A stretch of 15,999 nt of DNA from Leptotrichia sp. oral taxon 215 str. W9775 (GCF_000469505.1 NZ_KI272845.1:1-15999), one strand, 5' to 3'; counted from the stretch's first letter, positions 7,510 to 14,812 are shown. Program-made: numbers and translations. The notes: a model not told the origin generated them from the letters alone.

Positions 7510-8703
7510 CTATTTACAGTATCTTTCCCTTAAAATATGTGAAGCTTCCACCATCGAAGACATTTTTTGCTTTATTATTTCATATGAATTTAGAGGTCTT
7601 TTAGAAAATGTTGCAAAACCGCAGTCAGGATTTAGCCATATTTTTTCAGGCGGAAGAAAATCCAGAACTTTTTCAGTTGCTTTTACTATCTGTTCAGGAG
7701 TTTCCACAATTGTATTTCTAGGATTTAGACATCCAAATCCAAGCATTATCTTTTTATCCAGAAAATTATTTGAAAAAAGCTGTTTTACTTCACCTGCACG
7801 GGATGTTGAAAATTCAAGCGCCAGCATATCCACATCCAGCGAATCAAAAAACTGCCCAAGCCTGTCATAGGCTCCTTCCAGCAACACAGTTTCATCGCAA
7901 GTCCAGTTTCCACGGCATACATGCATTGCCCCCAGTACATTTTCATGTTTACGGAGCTCTGCAAATACAGGAGCAAGCAACTCATTTACAAATTTAAGTT
8001 CTCGATCAACCTTGATCTTCTCTGACAGGGCACCTCAGTAAAACGAATTATCCCCTTTTTTCCTTGCAAAAACAACTTCCGATAAAATCGGCTCATCAAT
8101 CTGAATAATACCTGCTCCCATCTCAACTAGCCGTCTTATTTCATTAATTAGAAGCTTTACTACATCATTTCCAAGCTCTTTACGGTCACTATATACTCTC
8201 CCTGTAATTTCCTTCATCCACATGGAACGTGTTAACAGATATGGACTTGGCAATGTCATTTTAAAAGGTTTTTTTGAAAATTTTTTTATCATATCAACTT
8301 CTTCTGTATTGAGCTCTATATCTGTAGAAATTCTGTCTACACACACAGGACTGTTCATTGTATTGTCTGCCGCATCCATTTCCTCAAGACTTTTATTGAA
8401 TTCTTCCGTATTTCCTGTAATTTCCTTTATATCTTCCATTGTCATAAGCTTTACTCCAGGAACGTGTTCTGCAATATAACTCATATAGTTATCTCTCGCC
8501 AATTCCCCACTTACAACCACATCAATTCCTACTTCTTCAGACATTTGAATAATCTTTTCTGTTTCTAAATATACTTTTTCCTTATATTCCTCAGCATATT
8601 TATCATCTTTTATGCTTTTTTCTTTTAAATCAAGTAATTCTTTACTTCTTGGCATACTTCCCATTAAAGTGGTTGAAAATGGCTTAAATCTGTTATTATT
8701 CAT
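7510..8703 (-). CDS. Core-MetE cobalamin-independent methionine synthase-like protein with one in-frame TGA (candidate selenoprotein or nonsense-interrupted)
   Basis: One reading frame of 397 codons is broken only by TGA at codon 223 (8035-8037). Both sides belong to the catalytic domain of cobalamin-independent methionine synthase, which methylates homocysteine; the N-terminal half-domain of full-length MetE is absent, so this is a short core-MetE, whose methyl donor cannot be inferred. The N-part shows TLMGSMPRSKELLDL, VVSGELARDNYM and IIQIDEPILSEVVFA. The C-part holds all zinc ligands: His261 and Cys263 (MHVCRGNW), Glu297 (LALEFSTSRAGE) and Cys361 (LNPDCGFATF). The TGA falls in SFY-stop-GALSEK, where I recall homologues reading FMCGAL, so it replaces a probable Cys. 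Frame and family matches continue directly past it, excluding a frameshift. The ATG at 8703 has AAGGAGG upstream. It is either a selenocysteine enzyme or a recent nonsense pseudogene. Confidence 0.85.
8004..8017 (-). promoter_or_regulatory. SECIS-like hairpin downstream of the in-frame TGA
   Basis: On the minus strand GATCA-AGGT-TGATC forms a perfect 5-bp stem with an AGGU loop, or a 4-bp stem with loop AAGGUU. It starts 17 nt and its loop 22 nt after the TGA, within the 16-37 nt range used for bacterial SECIS elements, and the loop has G in its first two positions. The Escherichia coli fdhF element has AGGUCU in its loop. The stem is short, with no lower helix, so chance is possible. Confidence 0.4.
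8035..8037 (-). other. In-frame TGA, candidate selenocysteine codon
   Basis: Codon 223 of the methionine synthase-like gene is TGA (context TAC TGA GGT). The next 174 codons stay open and match the family. TGA is not generally sense here: tsaD and the HAD gene end in TGA, and tryptophan is encoded by TGG. A Sec reading is plausible but not proven. Confidence 0.55.
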
Positions 8704-8746
8704 GTCAGCCTCCTTTACTGATTTCATTTTATATAAATCTATCTTA

Positions 8747-8775
8747 ATTTTACTACATCTTATATTTAAATTCAA
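8747..8775 (-). promoter_or_regulatory. Putative promoter of the methionine synthase-like gene
   Basis: On the minus strand TTGAAT (8770-8775), 17 bp, TAAAAT (8747-8752), leaving a leader of about 35 nt. The leader is too short for an S-box or other methionine riboswitch. Several weaker hexamer pairs exist in this AT-rich stretch. Confidence 0.42.
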
Positions 8776-8819
8776 AATTATATTTAATTTTTTCAATTTC
8801 TTTATATTTTTAAATAACA

Positions 8820-8852
8820 ATAAGCAGACATTAGCTATCCATGCCTGCTTAT
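8820..8852 (-). terminator. Hairpin between the YedF-like and methionine synthase-like genes
   Basis: A 12-bp stem (8820-8831 with 8841-8852, one G-U pair on the minus strand) and a 9-nt loop lies 20 bp after the YedF-like stop. On the minus strand the following bases are TGTTATTT, a poor T-run, so it may terminate only partly and let some transcription reach the next gene. On the plus strand it is followed by TTTTT. Confidence 0.6.
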
Positions 8853-8871
8853 ATTTTTCAGTTATATTATT

Positions 8872-9213
8872 TTAAGGTTCGACAATTAAATTACTGTTAG
8901 TCAATATTTCAACAACTTCTGCCATTGTAGTTGTTCCACCTACTTCAAGGTGAGCAGTAAGTTCATAATAATCAACACAGATACCACATGAAAGTATTTT
9001 TACACCTTTTTTCTCAAGTTCCTTTAAGTCTTCAAGACAAGGTGACCCTTTAGTAGTAAGTTTAGCTCCTTCTCCATAAAAAATAATATGAGCAGGTAAA
9101 TTTTCCCTTTGAGCAAGAGTATGAATAAATCCATTCATAAGATTATCAATCAGAGCCTGCTCTCCAATTCCCATTCCAGTTCCTTTAATTACAACATCAT
9201 AAGTTTGTGCCAT
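8872..9213 (-). CDS. DsrE-domain protein of the YedF (sulfurtransferase-like selenium metabolism) type
   Basis: A 113-residue DsrE-like protein. It matches the C-terminal domain of the selenium-metabolism protein YedF family: a first strand and glycine loop VIKGTGMGIGEQALIDNLM (8-26), IIFYGEGAKLTTKGSPCLED (43-62), then the CxxC-containing ILSCGICVDYYELTAHLEVG (about 73-92) and a final helix. Typical YedF proteins of about 200 residues begin with a TusA/SirA-like domain; here that domain is absent and the ATG is well placed after AGGAGG, so this is a stand-alone DsrE domain. DsrE/TusE relatives carry sulfur as cysteine persulfide; the YedF branch is annotated as occurring in genomes with selenophosphate synthetase. 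The exact role is unknown. It lies 168 bp upstream of the TGA-interrupted methionine synthase-like gene on the same strand. Confidence 0.85.
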   Translation of the reverse strand: MAQTYDVVIKGTGMGIGEQALIDNLMNGFIHTLAQRENLPAHIIFYGEGAKLTTKGSPCLEDLKELEKKGVKILSCGICVDYYELTAHLEVGGTTTMAEVVEILTNSNLIVEP

Positions 9214-9325
9214 AATATATTCCTCCTATTTAAAATATATGTTATCAACTACTTTATAATTAAAGTTTATTATATTAATTTTATTTTAAAGATAATTATT
9301 AACTGGTATAATTCATTTCATTTTA

Positions 9326-9354
9326 GGTATAACACATAAAACTTTGATTGTCAA
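9326..9354 (-). promoter_or_regulatory. Promoter of the YedF-like gene
   Basis: On the minus strand a perfect -35 TTGACA (9349-9354), 17 bp, and -10 TATACC (9326-9331) with an extended TGn element. The leader would be about 105 nt and contains a small palindrome ACTTTA-TAAT-TAAAGT (9251-9266) that could be an operator or hairpin; no known riboswitch is recognised. Confidence 0.6.
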
Positions 9355-9797
9355 ATTAGTATTGAAAATTCAAATATTGAATTAGTTTTTTATATGGCAG
9401 AAATCATTTCAATTATTGCATCTCCTAATTTTTTCAGTTATTCCAGCTATTTTCTATTTTTTTGTATTCTTTTACGTAGTAAGACCTCAAATAAATTTCC
9501 TTCATTACTTTTTTCCTCCTATTTTTTATGTAAATATGATTACTCAGATTCCAAAGATGTAGCATGTTCCTTCATTATAAAATCACTCTATTTTGAAGTT
9601 TTATTTTCCTGTTTTTGAGAAAAAGTGATTTTTTAACACAATTATTTTTTTTAATATGGAGTTTTTCTCCAACAAATAAATAGTACATCTAATTTTTAGC
9701 TTTTGTTAAGTTATTTTTTTCTCTATTTTTTTATATATATTGGGGTATTTTTTTAAATCTTAAAATTTTAAAAAATACTATTCCTAAAAATTCCCAA
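9355..9797. other. Intergenic stretch without a convincing gene
   Basis: This 443-base AT-rich region separates the divergent YedF-like and folate genes. I see no conserved coding sequence. Items present are a 9-bp inverted repeat (9579-9587 and 9624-9632), a small TGGAG/CTCCA hairpin with a five-T loop (9657-9671), several T-runs, and a 23-codon minus-strand frame with a good ribosome-binding site (listed separately). It could be a decayed gene. Confidence 0.5.
9434..9505 (-). CDS. Possible 23-residue small ORF
   Basis: A minus-strand ATG at 9505 with a consensus AGGAGG (9515-9520) nine nt upstream opens a 23-codon frame, MKEIYLRSYYVKEYKKIENSWNN, ending in TGA. The peptide is basic and aromatic, with no recognised homologue. 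In another frame beyond the stop the sequence reads KLGDAIIEMISAI, so this may be a remnant of a decayed gene rather than a real peptide. It lies upstream of the YedF-like promoter. Confidence 0.2.
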   Translation of the reverse strand: MKEIYLRSYYVKEYKKIENSWNN

Positions 9798-9826
9798 TTG
9801 CAACATTACCATTATTCTGATACAAT
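9798..9826 (+). promoter_or_regulatory. Promoter of the 5-formyl-THF cyclo-ligase gene
   Basis: TTGCAA (9798-9803), 17 bp, TACAAT (9821-9826), 32 bp before the ATG, with an AAAGGAG ribosome-binding site in the short leader. Confidence 0.7.
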
Positions 9827-9858
9827 AAAAATCAATAAATTTAAAGGAGTTCCATACT

Positions 9859-10428
9859 ATGACAAAAAAAGAAATTCGACAAAATATGATTTTACAGAGA
9901 AATCAGCTTTCAAAGGAAACTGTTCAAGAAAATAGTAATTCCATTATTGAAAATCTCCATACTTATATTCAGAAAGCTGAAAATATAATGATTTTTATGA
10001 ATATGAAAAGTGAGGTTGAAATTACAAGGTTAATAGAACTTTATCCCAATAAAAAATTTTATATTCCAAAAACTTTTCCTGAAAGAAATATGAAAATCAA
10101 TCTTTACAATAAAAGTGAGCTTGTTTTACATAAATTTGGATATTATGAATCTTCATCTGAAATTTTTTATGATGAAAAAATTCTTGATTTGATTATTGTT
10201 CCTGCAACAGCTTTTGATTATTCAAAAAATCGTCTTGGATTTGGCGGAGGGTATTACGATACTTTTTTAAGTAAAGTTATTTTTAATAATAAGACCAATA
10301 GAAAAAATCGCAACAAACCCTTAATTATAGGAGTATGTTACGATTTCCAGCTAGTTGATTTTATTCCTTCAGAATACCATGATGTAAAAATGGACTGTAT
10401 CATTACTGAAAAGAATATTGTTATTTAA
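9859..10428 (+). CDS. 5-formyltetrahydrofolate cyclo-ligase
   Basis: This cytoplasmic enzyme converts 5-formyl-THF to 5,10-methenyl-THF with ATP, returning stored folate to the one-carbon pool. The 189-residue product has the family length (about 180-200) and motifs: the N-terminal MTKKEIRQNMILQRNQLS that contributes to ATP binding, MKSEVEITRLIE (about 49-60) lining the folate site, the glycine loop RLGFGGGYYD (125-134), and the C-terminal DVKMDCIITE. It is the only plus-strand gene here, with its own promoter, and converges on the LD-carboxypeptidase gene with only 6 bp between the stop codons; no separate terminator is visible there. It is often named fau, ygfA or MTHFS; no symbol is given as naming varies. 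Confidence 0.95.
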   Translation: MTKKEIRQNMILQRNQLSKETVQENSNSIIENLHTYIQKAENIMIFMNMKSEVEITRLIELYPNKKFYIPKTFPERNMKINLYNKSELVLHKFGYYESSSEIFYDEKILDLIIVPATAFDYSKNRLGFGGGYYDTFLSKVIFNNKTNRKNRNKPLIIGVCYDFQLVDFIPSEYHDVKMDCIITEKNIVI

Positions 10429-10434
10429 ATTTTA

Positions 10435-11454
10435 TTATTTTACTGATTTTTCTATGATTATTTCATTTTTATATGTATCTATTTTAGCATTGGCACCAAT
10501 TGGAACGGTAATAAAAGGTCTTACATGTCCAGATTTAAACCCTTTTATTATCGGAATTTTCATGTCACCAAAGTTATCCAGAAAAACATCTTCCAGAGAC
10601 ATGTCATCCAATTCTGATCTTTTGGCACCTTTAAAATCTCCTAAAATAATACCTTTTAAATTTTTAAGCTTTCCAGCAAGTTTTAACTGTTTAAGCATTC
10701 TGTCCACCCTGTATGTAGCCTCATTTACTTCCTCTATAAATAATATTTTTCCGTCTGTATTTATTTCGTATTCTGTTCCAAGGGAAGCCACTACAAGCGA
10801 AAGATTTCCACCTGTTATTTTTCCTTCTCCTCTACCACTTTTCATTATTGAATAACTGTCATCAAATTCAAGAAGATTGTAGGATTGTTTGTCTGTAAAC
10901 GCTTTATTAAACCCATTTTCAGTAGTTTCAGGTATTTTGTCAAAATTTGAACTCATAGGCCCATGAAAAGTGACAAGCCCTGTTTTTTCATTGATTGCAA
11001 GCAATAATGTTGTCAAATCACTAAATCCTGAAAATATTTTAGGATTTTTTCTTATCAGGTCATAATCAAGTTTGTCTACAATTCTTATAGTCCCGTATCC
11101 TCCCCTTATGGCAAAAATTGCCTTTATGTCTTTATTTGCGAACATATCATTTATATCTTTAGCCCTTATGTAGTCAGTTCCTCCAAATCCATACCATCTT
11201 GAATCATAGGAACGGCCGTATACAACGTTAAATCCTCTGCTAAGAAGATATTCCACTTCTGCATCAGCAGATGTCCCCTTGTAATTTGCAGGAGCGATAA
11301 GACCAATTGTATCTCCAGGCTTTAACGCTTCAGGAATGATAATTTGATGATTTTCCGCCTGTAATGTAAAAGCTGATACCAGCACAAAAACAAATATTAA
11401 AAATATTTTTTTTATACCTGAAACTTTTCCGGCAATATCAATTAAATTTTTCAT
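10435..11454 (-). CDS. LD-carboxypeptidase (peptidase S66), exported
   Basis: A serine peptidase that removes the terminal D-Ala from murein tetrapeptides (LdcA family). The likely catalytic triad is visible: Ser145 in GFSD, Glu241 in LFIEEVNE and His310 in SGHVRPFITVPIGA. Other family blocks are GDTIGLIAPAN (48-57), FAIRGGYGT (114-122) and LKGIILGDF (266-274). Unlike the cytoplasmic Escherichia coli LdcA, this protein has a clear signal peptide: a basic N-region, a hydrophobic core at about 17-31 and a likely cleavage after LQA (residue 33), so it should act in the periplasm. At 339 residues it is otherwise normal. Its ATG overlaps the stop of the HAD gene as ATGA, with GGAGGAA upstream, so translation is coupled. 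It is the last gene of the proS cluster. Confidence 0.93.
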   Translation of the reverse strand: MKNLIDIAGKVSGIKKIFLIFVFVLVSAFTLQAENHQIIIPEALKPGDTIGLIAPANYKGTSADAEVEYLLSRGFNVVYGRSYDSRWYGFGGTDYIRAKDINDMFANKDIKAIFAIRGGYGTIRIVDKLDYDLIRKNPKIFSGFSDLTTLLLAINEKTGLVTFHGPMSSNFDKIPETTENGFNKAFTDKQSYNLLEFDDSYSIMKSGRGEGKITGGNLSLVVASLGTEYEINTDGKILFIEEVNEATYRVDRMLKQLKLAGKLKNLKGIILGDFKGAKRSELDDMSLEDVFLDNFGDMKIPIIKGFKSGHVRPFITVPIGANAKIDTYKNEIIIEKSVK

Positions 11455-12050
11455 TTTAAAAATTCCTCCAGTTTTTGCTCAAGTTCAGTATAATCAGGAA
11501 GATGTATTCCTCTTATCCCTTCTTTTTCACAGGCTTCGATATTTACTTTTGTATCATCGATAAAAACCGTTTCTTCAGGAATAAGGTTAAATTTCTCTAT
11601 AAGAGTGTCATAAATTTCCTTTTCAGGCTTTAAAAGATAGTAGTAGCATGAAACTGTATGCCCGTCAAACAACCTGAAAAAATCATACTTTTTAAAAATA
11701 TGCTCAAAGGCAGGCTGATGGAAGTTTGATAGAATATACAGATTATATTTTTTCTTCAGTTCCGGTAATAACTTAACATTTTCTTCTATTGGCTGCAGTA
11801 TTTCAAAAAGATCCGCATCAAAAAGCCTGTCGATCTCTTTATCTACTCCGGAAACTCTTTCCTTAAATATCTTTTTTGCATCTTCATAAGAAAGGGTACC
11901 TCTGTCCAGCATCTGCCATTCATCACTACCGAATATTCCATTGTAGAAGGCTTCCCTTTTTTCCTCTGGAACATTTTTTTCAGTATATTCCTTAGGCTCA
12001 AACTTTATGAGGACTCTTCCTAGATCAAATACTATATTTTTTATTGACAT
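11451..12050 (-). CDS. HAD-superfamily hydrolase (HAD-IA, YihX-like)
   Basis: A 199-residue haloacid dehalogenase-type phosphatase. The four motifs are visible: motif I IVFDLGRVL with nucleophile Asp9, motif II LSN (Ser108), motif III Lys141 in LLKPEKEIY, and motif IV FIDD (Asp165 and Asp166). A helical cap lies between motifs I and II. The second Asp of the usual DxD is Gly11, as in YihX-type proteins (FDLGNV), where this is normal; the substrate is probably a small phosphate ester but cannot be named. The start at 12050 has GGAG six nt upstream; an ATG at 12062 has no ribosome-binding site. It overlaps the preceding gene by 10 nt and the following one by 4 nt. Confidence 0.9.
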   Translation of the reverse strand: MSIKNIVFDLGRVLIKFEPKEYTEKNVPEEKREAFYNGIFGSDEWQMLDRGTLSYEDAKKIFKERVSGVDKEIDRLFDADLFEILQPIEENVKLLPELKKKYNLYILSNFHQPAFEHIFKKYDFFRLFDGHTVSCYYYLLKPEKEIYDTLIEKFNLIPEETVFIDDTKVNIEACEKEGIRGIHLPDYTELEQKLEEFLK

Positions 12051-12985
12051 TCTTTTCTCCATTCTTTATAGTTAAGATTTTCTTTAACATCTGTAATAAT
12101 GACATACTGTTTTCTAAACTTCATAATATCAGACTTTTTCCATGTTTCAGCATATTTTTTAAGATTTTCTTCTGCTTCAGGATACTCTTCTCCGTTAATT
12201 CTGCAATCTGCCCTCAAATCTCCATTAGGATCTTTTAAGGCAAACAATCTAATCGCATAATTTTTTCCTGTATTATTTATCTGCTTAGAAAAAGATTCTA
12301 TTGATTTAGTAAACAGACAGCATGGACAAAATTCATCAGCATACTGTTCTGCATCAATTCCTTTTTTCTTAGCCTCTTCTTCATTAATATTCGGATAAGC
12401 AATCATATTTCCAAAAAATAGATGCCTCTTTACAGGTGGCTTGTCATCAAAATTCATTTCTATTACCTGATTCATATTTTTGGCATTTTCCGGATCAGCT
12501 GCATCTACAAGGGCATTCCAGTCTAAAATTACCCAGCTATAAAAAGCACTCTTAATACCTTTAGCAAGACCATCACAAAACTCACCATACTGATATTCAA
12601 AAATACCATTTGGAAAGAGTTCCTTATGATGAATCTGAATTGTTGCAGCTACCTGAAGCAGCCCTTCATGACTTTCCTGATCTATCCAGTTAAGCAATGG
12701 AAGAAGATAATATCCATTTTTAGGAACATATAGCCATTTCATACCTTCTTCATCGTTTATTATGTGGACTTCCCAACCTTTTTCCGTCAGTAAATCATAC
12801 AGAAAATCTGCTACAACAATATTAGGATTCTTTCCGGAAGGACTTTGAAACATACTTACTTTTGAAGGATTATCAGGCAATATTCCCCAGTTAAGTTTTT
12901 CTGTATACTCGATTCTATCCGTACTGCTATCATGCTCTACTTCTTTATTTTTAGATTTGAACAGCTTTTTTAATTTGTCAAACAT
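12041..12985 (-). CDS. DUF6348-like protein of unknown function
   Basis: A 314-residue protein I tentatively place in DUF6348, from IQIHHKELFPNGIFEYQYGE (about 116-135), EFCPCCLFTKSIESF (about 217-231), IRLFALKDPNGDLRADCRIN and FRKQYVII near the end. It starts with a lysine-rich MFDKLKKLFKSKNKE helix, has no signal peptide or membrane span, and is probably cytoplasmic. The CPCC and ADCR cysteines could bind a metal, but that is a guess. It follows proS by 35 bp and overlaps the HAD gene by 10 nt, so it is probably co-transcribed with both. The start has AAAGGAG nine nt upstream. No function can be given. Confidence 0.72.
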   Translation of the reverse strand: MFDKLKKLFKSKNKEVEHDSSTDRIEYTEKLNWGILPDNPSKVSMFQSPSGKNPNIVVADFLYDLLTEKGWEVHIINDEEGMKWLYVPKNGYYLLPLLNWIDQESHEGLLQVAATIQIHHKELFPNGIFEYQYGEFCDGLAKGIKSAFYSWVILDWNALVDAADPENAKNMNQVIEMNFDDKPPVKRHLFFGNMIAYPNINEEEAKKKGIDAEQYADEFCPCCLFTKSIESFSKQINNTGKNYAIRLFALKDPNGDLRADCRINGEEYPEAEENLKKYAETWKKSDIMKFRKQYVIITDVKENLNYKEWRKECQ

Positions 12986-13020
12986 TATAATTTTCTCCTT
13001 TAATTACATAAAGATTTTTT

Positions 13021-14733
13021 CTAGTCTTTCATAAAATCCTTTACAAACTGTAATACGTCTTCTGCTTTGACTTCTGTACTTTCTCCTGTTCTTCTGTCCT
13101 TAATTTCAACTTTACCTTCAGCCGCACTTTTTCCAGCAACTATTTTCAAAGGGAATCCAATAAGATCGGCATCTTTAAACTTAAATCCTGCTCTTTCATT
13201 TCTATCATCTAAAACTACTTCTATTCCATTGGCAAGCAGCTCTTCGTATATTTTTTCTCCTAACACTGACTGTGCTTCATCCTTAACATTGGCAATTATT
13301 ACATCCACTAAGTAAGGGGCAATATTTTTTGGCCAGATAATACCAAACTCATCATTATTCTGCTCTATCGCCGCTGCCATAACCCTTGAAATTCCGATAC
13401 CGTAGCATCCCATTTTCATTATCTGCTGTTTTCCATTTTCATCAAGAACTGCGGCATTTAATGCTTTTGAATATTTATCCCCTAATTTGAATATATGTCC
13501 TACTTCTATACCTTTTGCAAGTTTCAAAGTTCCCTTTCCGTCAGGTGCAGTATCTCCCTCTCTTGCATTTCTTATATCTGAAACCATATCGTAAACTATA
13601 TCTTCAAGATTTACATTTATATAATGGTGTTCTTCCTTGTTTGCACCTAATGCAAAGTTTCTTACATATTTAACTGTTTCATCTATTACTACTTTCAGCC
13701 CTTCTTTTTTCTCATAAGAGCCTGCATATCCAGGAACTATTCCAAATTTTTCACAATCTTCAGCTGTCATCATTTCAAGCTCAGTTTTTGCACCGATTGC
13801 ATTTTTAAGTTTTACAGAGTTTACATCTAAATCCCCTCTTATTAATGCCATTACAAAATTTTCCCCATCTTCTGTAATTTCTTTCAGCATTACTGCTTTT
13901 ACTGTTTTTTCTTTTGGAATATTTAAGAAATTTGCCAAATCTTCTATTGTTTTTGCATGTGGAGTTTTTACTAATTCCTTAGGTAATTTTTCTTCATCGC
14001 TTTCCTTCAGCTCAATAATACTTTGAGCCTTTTCAATATTTGCGGCATAATTTGAAGAGTCATCATATAGGATGTCATCTTCTCCGCTTTCTGCAAGTAC
14101 CATGAATTCATTTGAAGAATCTCCTCCTATTGAACCTGAATCTGCCTCTACTGCCCTGAAATTAAGTCCACATCTTGTAAATATTCTTTCATATGCAGAT
14201 TTCATATTCTGATATTCTTCATCCAGCGATTCCTGATTAATATGGAAACTGTAAGCATCCTTCATTACAAATTCTCTTCCTCTCATAAGCCCAAATCTAG
14301 GTCTTATTTCATCTCTGAATTTTGTCTGAATCTGATAAAGGTTAAAAGGTAAATCTTTGTATGAAGACACCATATTTCTTACTATATCTGTTACAACTTC
14401 TTCGTGAGTAGGCCCTAAAGCAAACTCTCTTTCATTTCTGTCCTTAATTCTCATAAGTTCCGGACCATAAGCAAACCATCTTCCTGATTCTTCCCAAAGT
14501 GAAGCAGGCTGTAATACAGGCATGTGTATTTCCTGAGCTCCTGCTCTGTTCATTTCTTCCCTTGTAATATTTTCTATTTTTCTTAAAACTCTGTATCCTA
14601 AAGGCAGGTAGCTGTATACTCCTCTTGTAAGCTGTTTTATCATGGAAGTTCTCAGCATTAGCTGATGACTTGCCAGTTCAGCCTCCTTAGGAGATTCCTT
14701 ATACGTTTTTAAAAATGCTTTTGATAATCTCAT
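13021..14733 (-). CDS. proS: Prolyl-tRNA synthetase, bacterial type with editing domain
   Basis: ProS charges tRNA-Pro with proline. The 570-residue protein is the full bacterial form: class II catalytic core with motif 1 GAQEIHMPVLQP (65-76), the TxE loop GPTHEE (107-112), motif 2 KFRDEIRPRFGLMRGREF (138-155), an inserted YbaK-like domain that hydrolyses Ala-tRNA-Pro (about 255-385), motif 3 CYGIGISRVMAAAIE (443-457) and a C-terminal anticodon-binding domain. The start has AAAGGA upstream. The 115-bp leader to the upstream terminator shows no T-box, so regulation by tRNA-Pro through that mechanism is not supported. It heads the proS-DUF6348-HAD-LD-carboxypeptidase cluster. Confidence 0.97.
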   Translation of the reverse strand: MRLSKAFLKTYKESPKEAELASHQLMLRTSMIKQLTRGVYSYLPLGYRVLRKIENITREEMNRAGAQEIHMPVLQPASLWEESGRWFAYGPELMRIKDRNEREFALGPTHEEVVTDIVRNMVSSYKDLPFNLYQIQTKFRDEIRPRFGLMRGREFVMKDAYSFHINQESLDEEYQNMKSAYERIFTRCGLNFRAVEADSGSIGGDSSNEFMVLAESGEDDILYDDSSNYAANIEKAQSIIELKESDEEKLPKELVKTPHAKTIEDLANFLNIPKEKTVKAVMLKEITEDGENFVMALIRGDLDVNSVKLKNAIGAKTELEMMTAEDCEKFGIVPGYAGSYEKKEGLKVVIDETVKYVRNFALGANKEEHHYINVNLEDIVYDMVSDIRNAREGDTAPDGKGTLKLAKGIEVGHIFKLGDKYSKALNAAVLDENGKQQIMKMGCYGIGISRVMAAAIEQNNDEFGIIWPKNIAPYLVDVIIANVKDEAQSVLGEKIYEELLANGIEVVLDDRNERAGFKFKDADLIGFPLKIVAGKSAAEGKVEIKDRRTGESTEVKAEDVLQFVKDFMKD

Positions 14734-14772
14734 ATCTATTTCCTTTCATTTTTTTGATTTTAATTTATACGA

Positions 14773-14812
14773 ATTATTTTTCATATTTTCATAAATTCCA
14801 AATTAGGAATTT
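14773..14812 (-). promoter_or_regulatory. Putative proS promoter with inverted repeat
   Basis: On the minus strand TTGGAA (14796-14801), 17 bp, AATAAT (14773-14778). A 7-bp inverted repeat AAATTCC / GGAATTT (14793-14799 and 14806-14812, 6-nt centre) overlaps the -35. Hexamers are imperfect in AT-rich DNA, so this is tentative. Confidence 0.35.

Noticed and set aside
8035..8037. TGA read as tryptophan (genetic code 4)
   Set aside because: tsaD and the HAD gene end in TGA and tryptophan is encoded by TGG throughout.
7981..8040. Frameshift joining two pieces of the methionine synthase-like gene
   Set aside because: Both pieces lie in the same frame; only the single TGA separates them, and the 18 codons between the TGA and the next possible start continue the protein.
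9394..9618. Plus-strand 74-codon open frame
   Set aside because: No ribosome-binding site, low-complexity Phe/Ser-rich translation typical of noncoding AT-rich DNA, no recognised motif.
9579..9632. 9-bp inverted repeat as a terminator
   Set aside because: The 36-nt loop is too long and no gene ends next to it.
10418..10855. Plus-strand 145-codon open frame
   Set aside because: Antisense to the well-supported LD-carboxypeptidase gene and overlaps the end of the folate gene.
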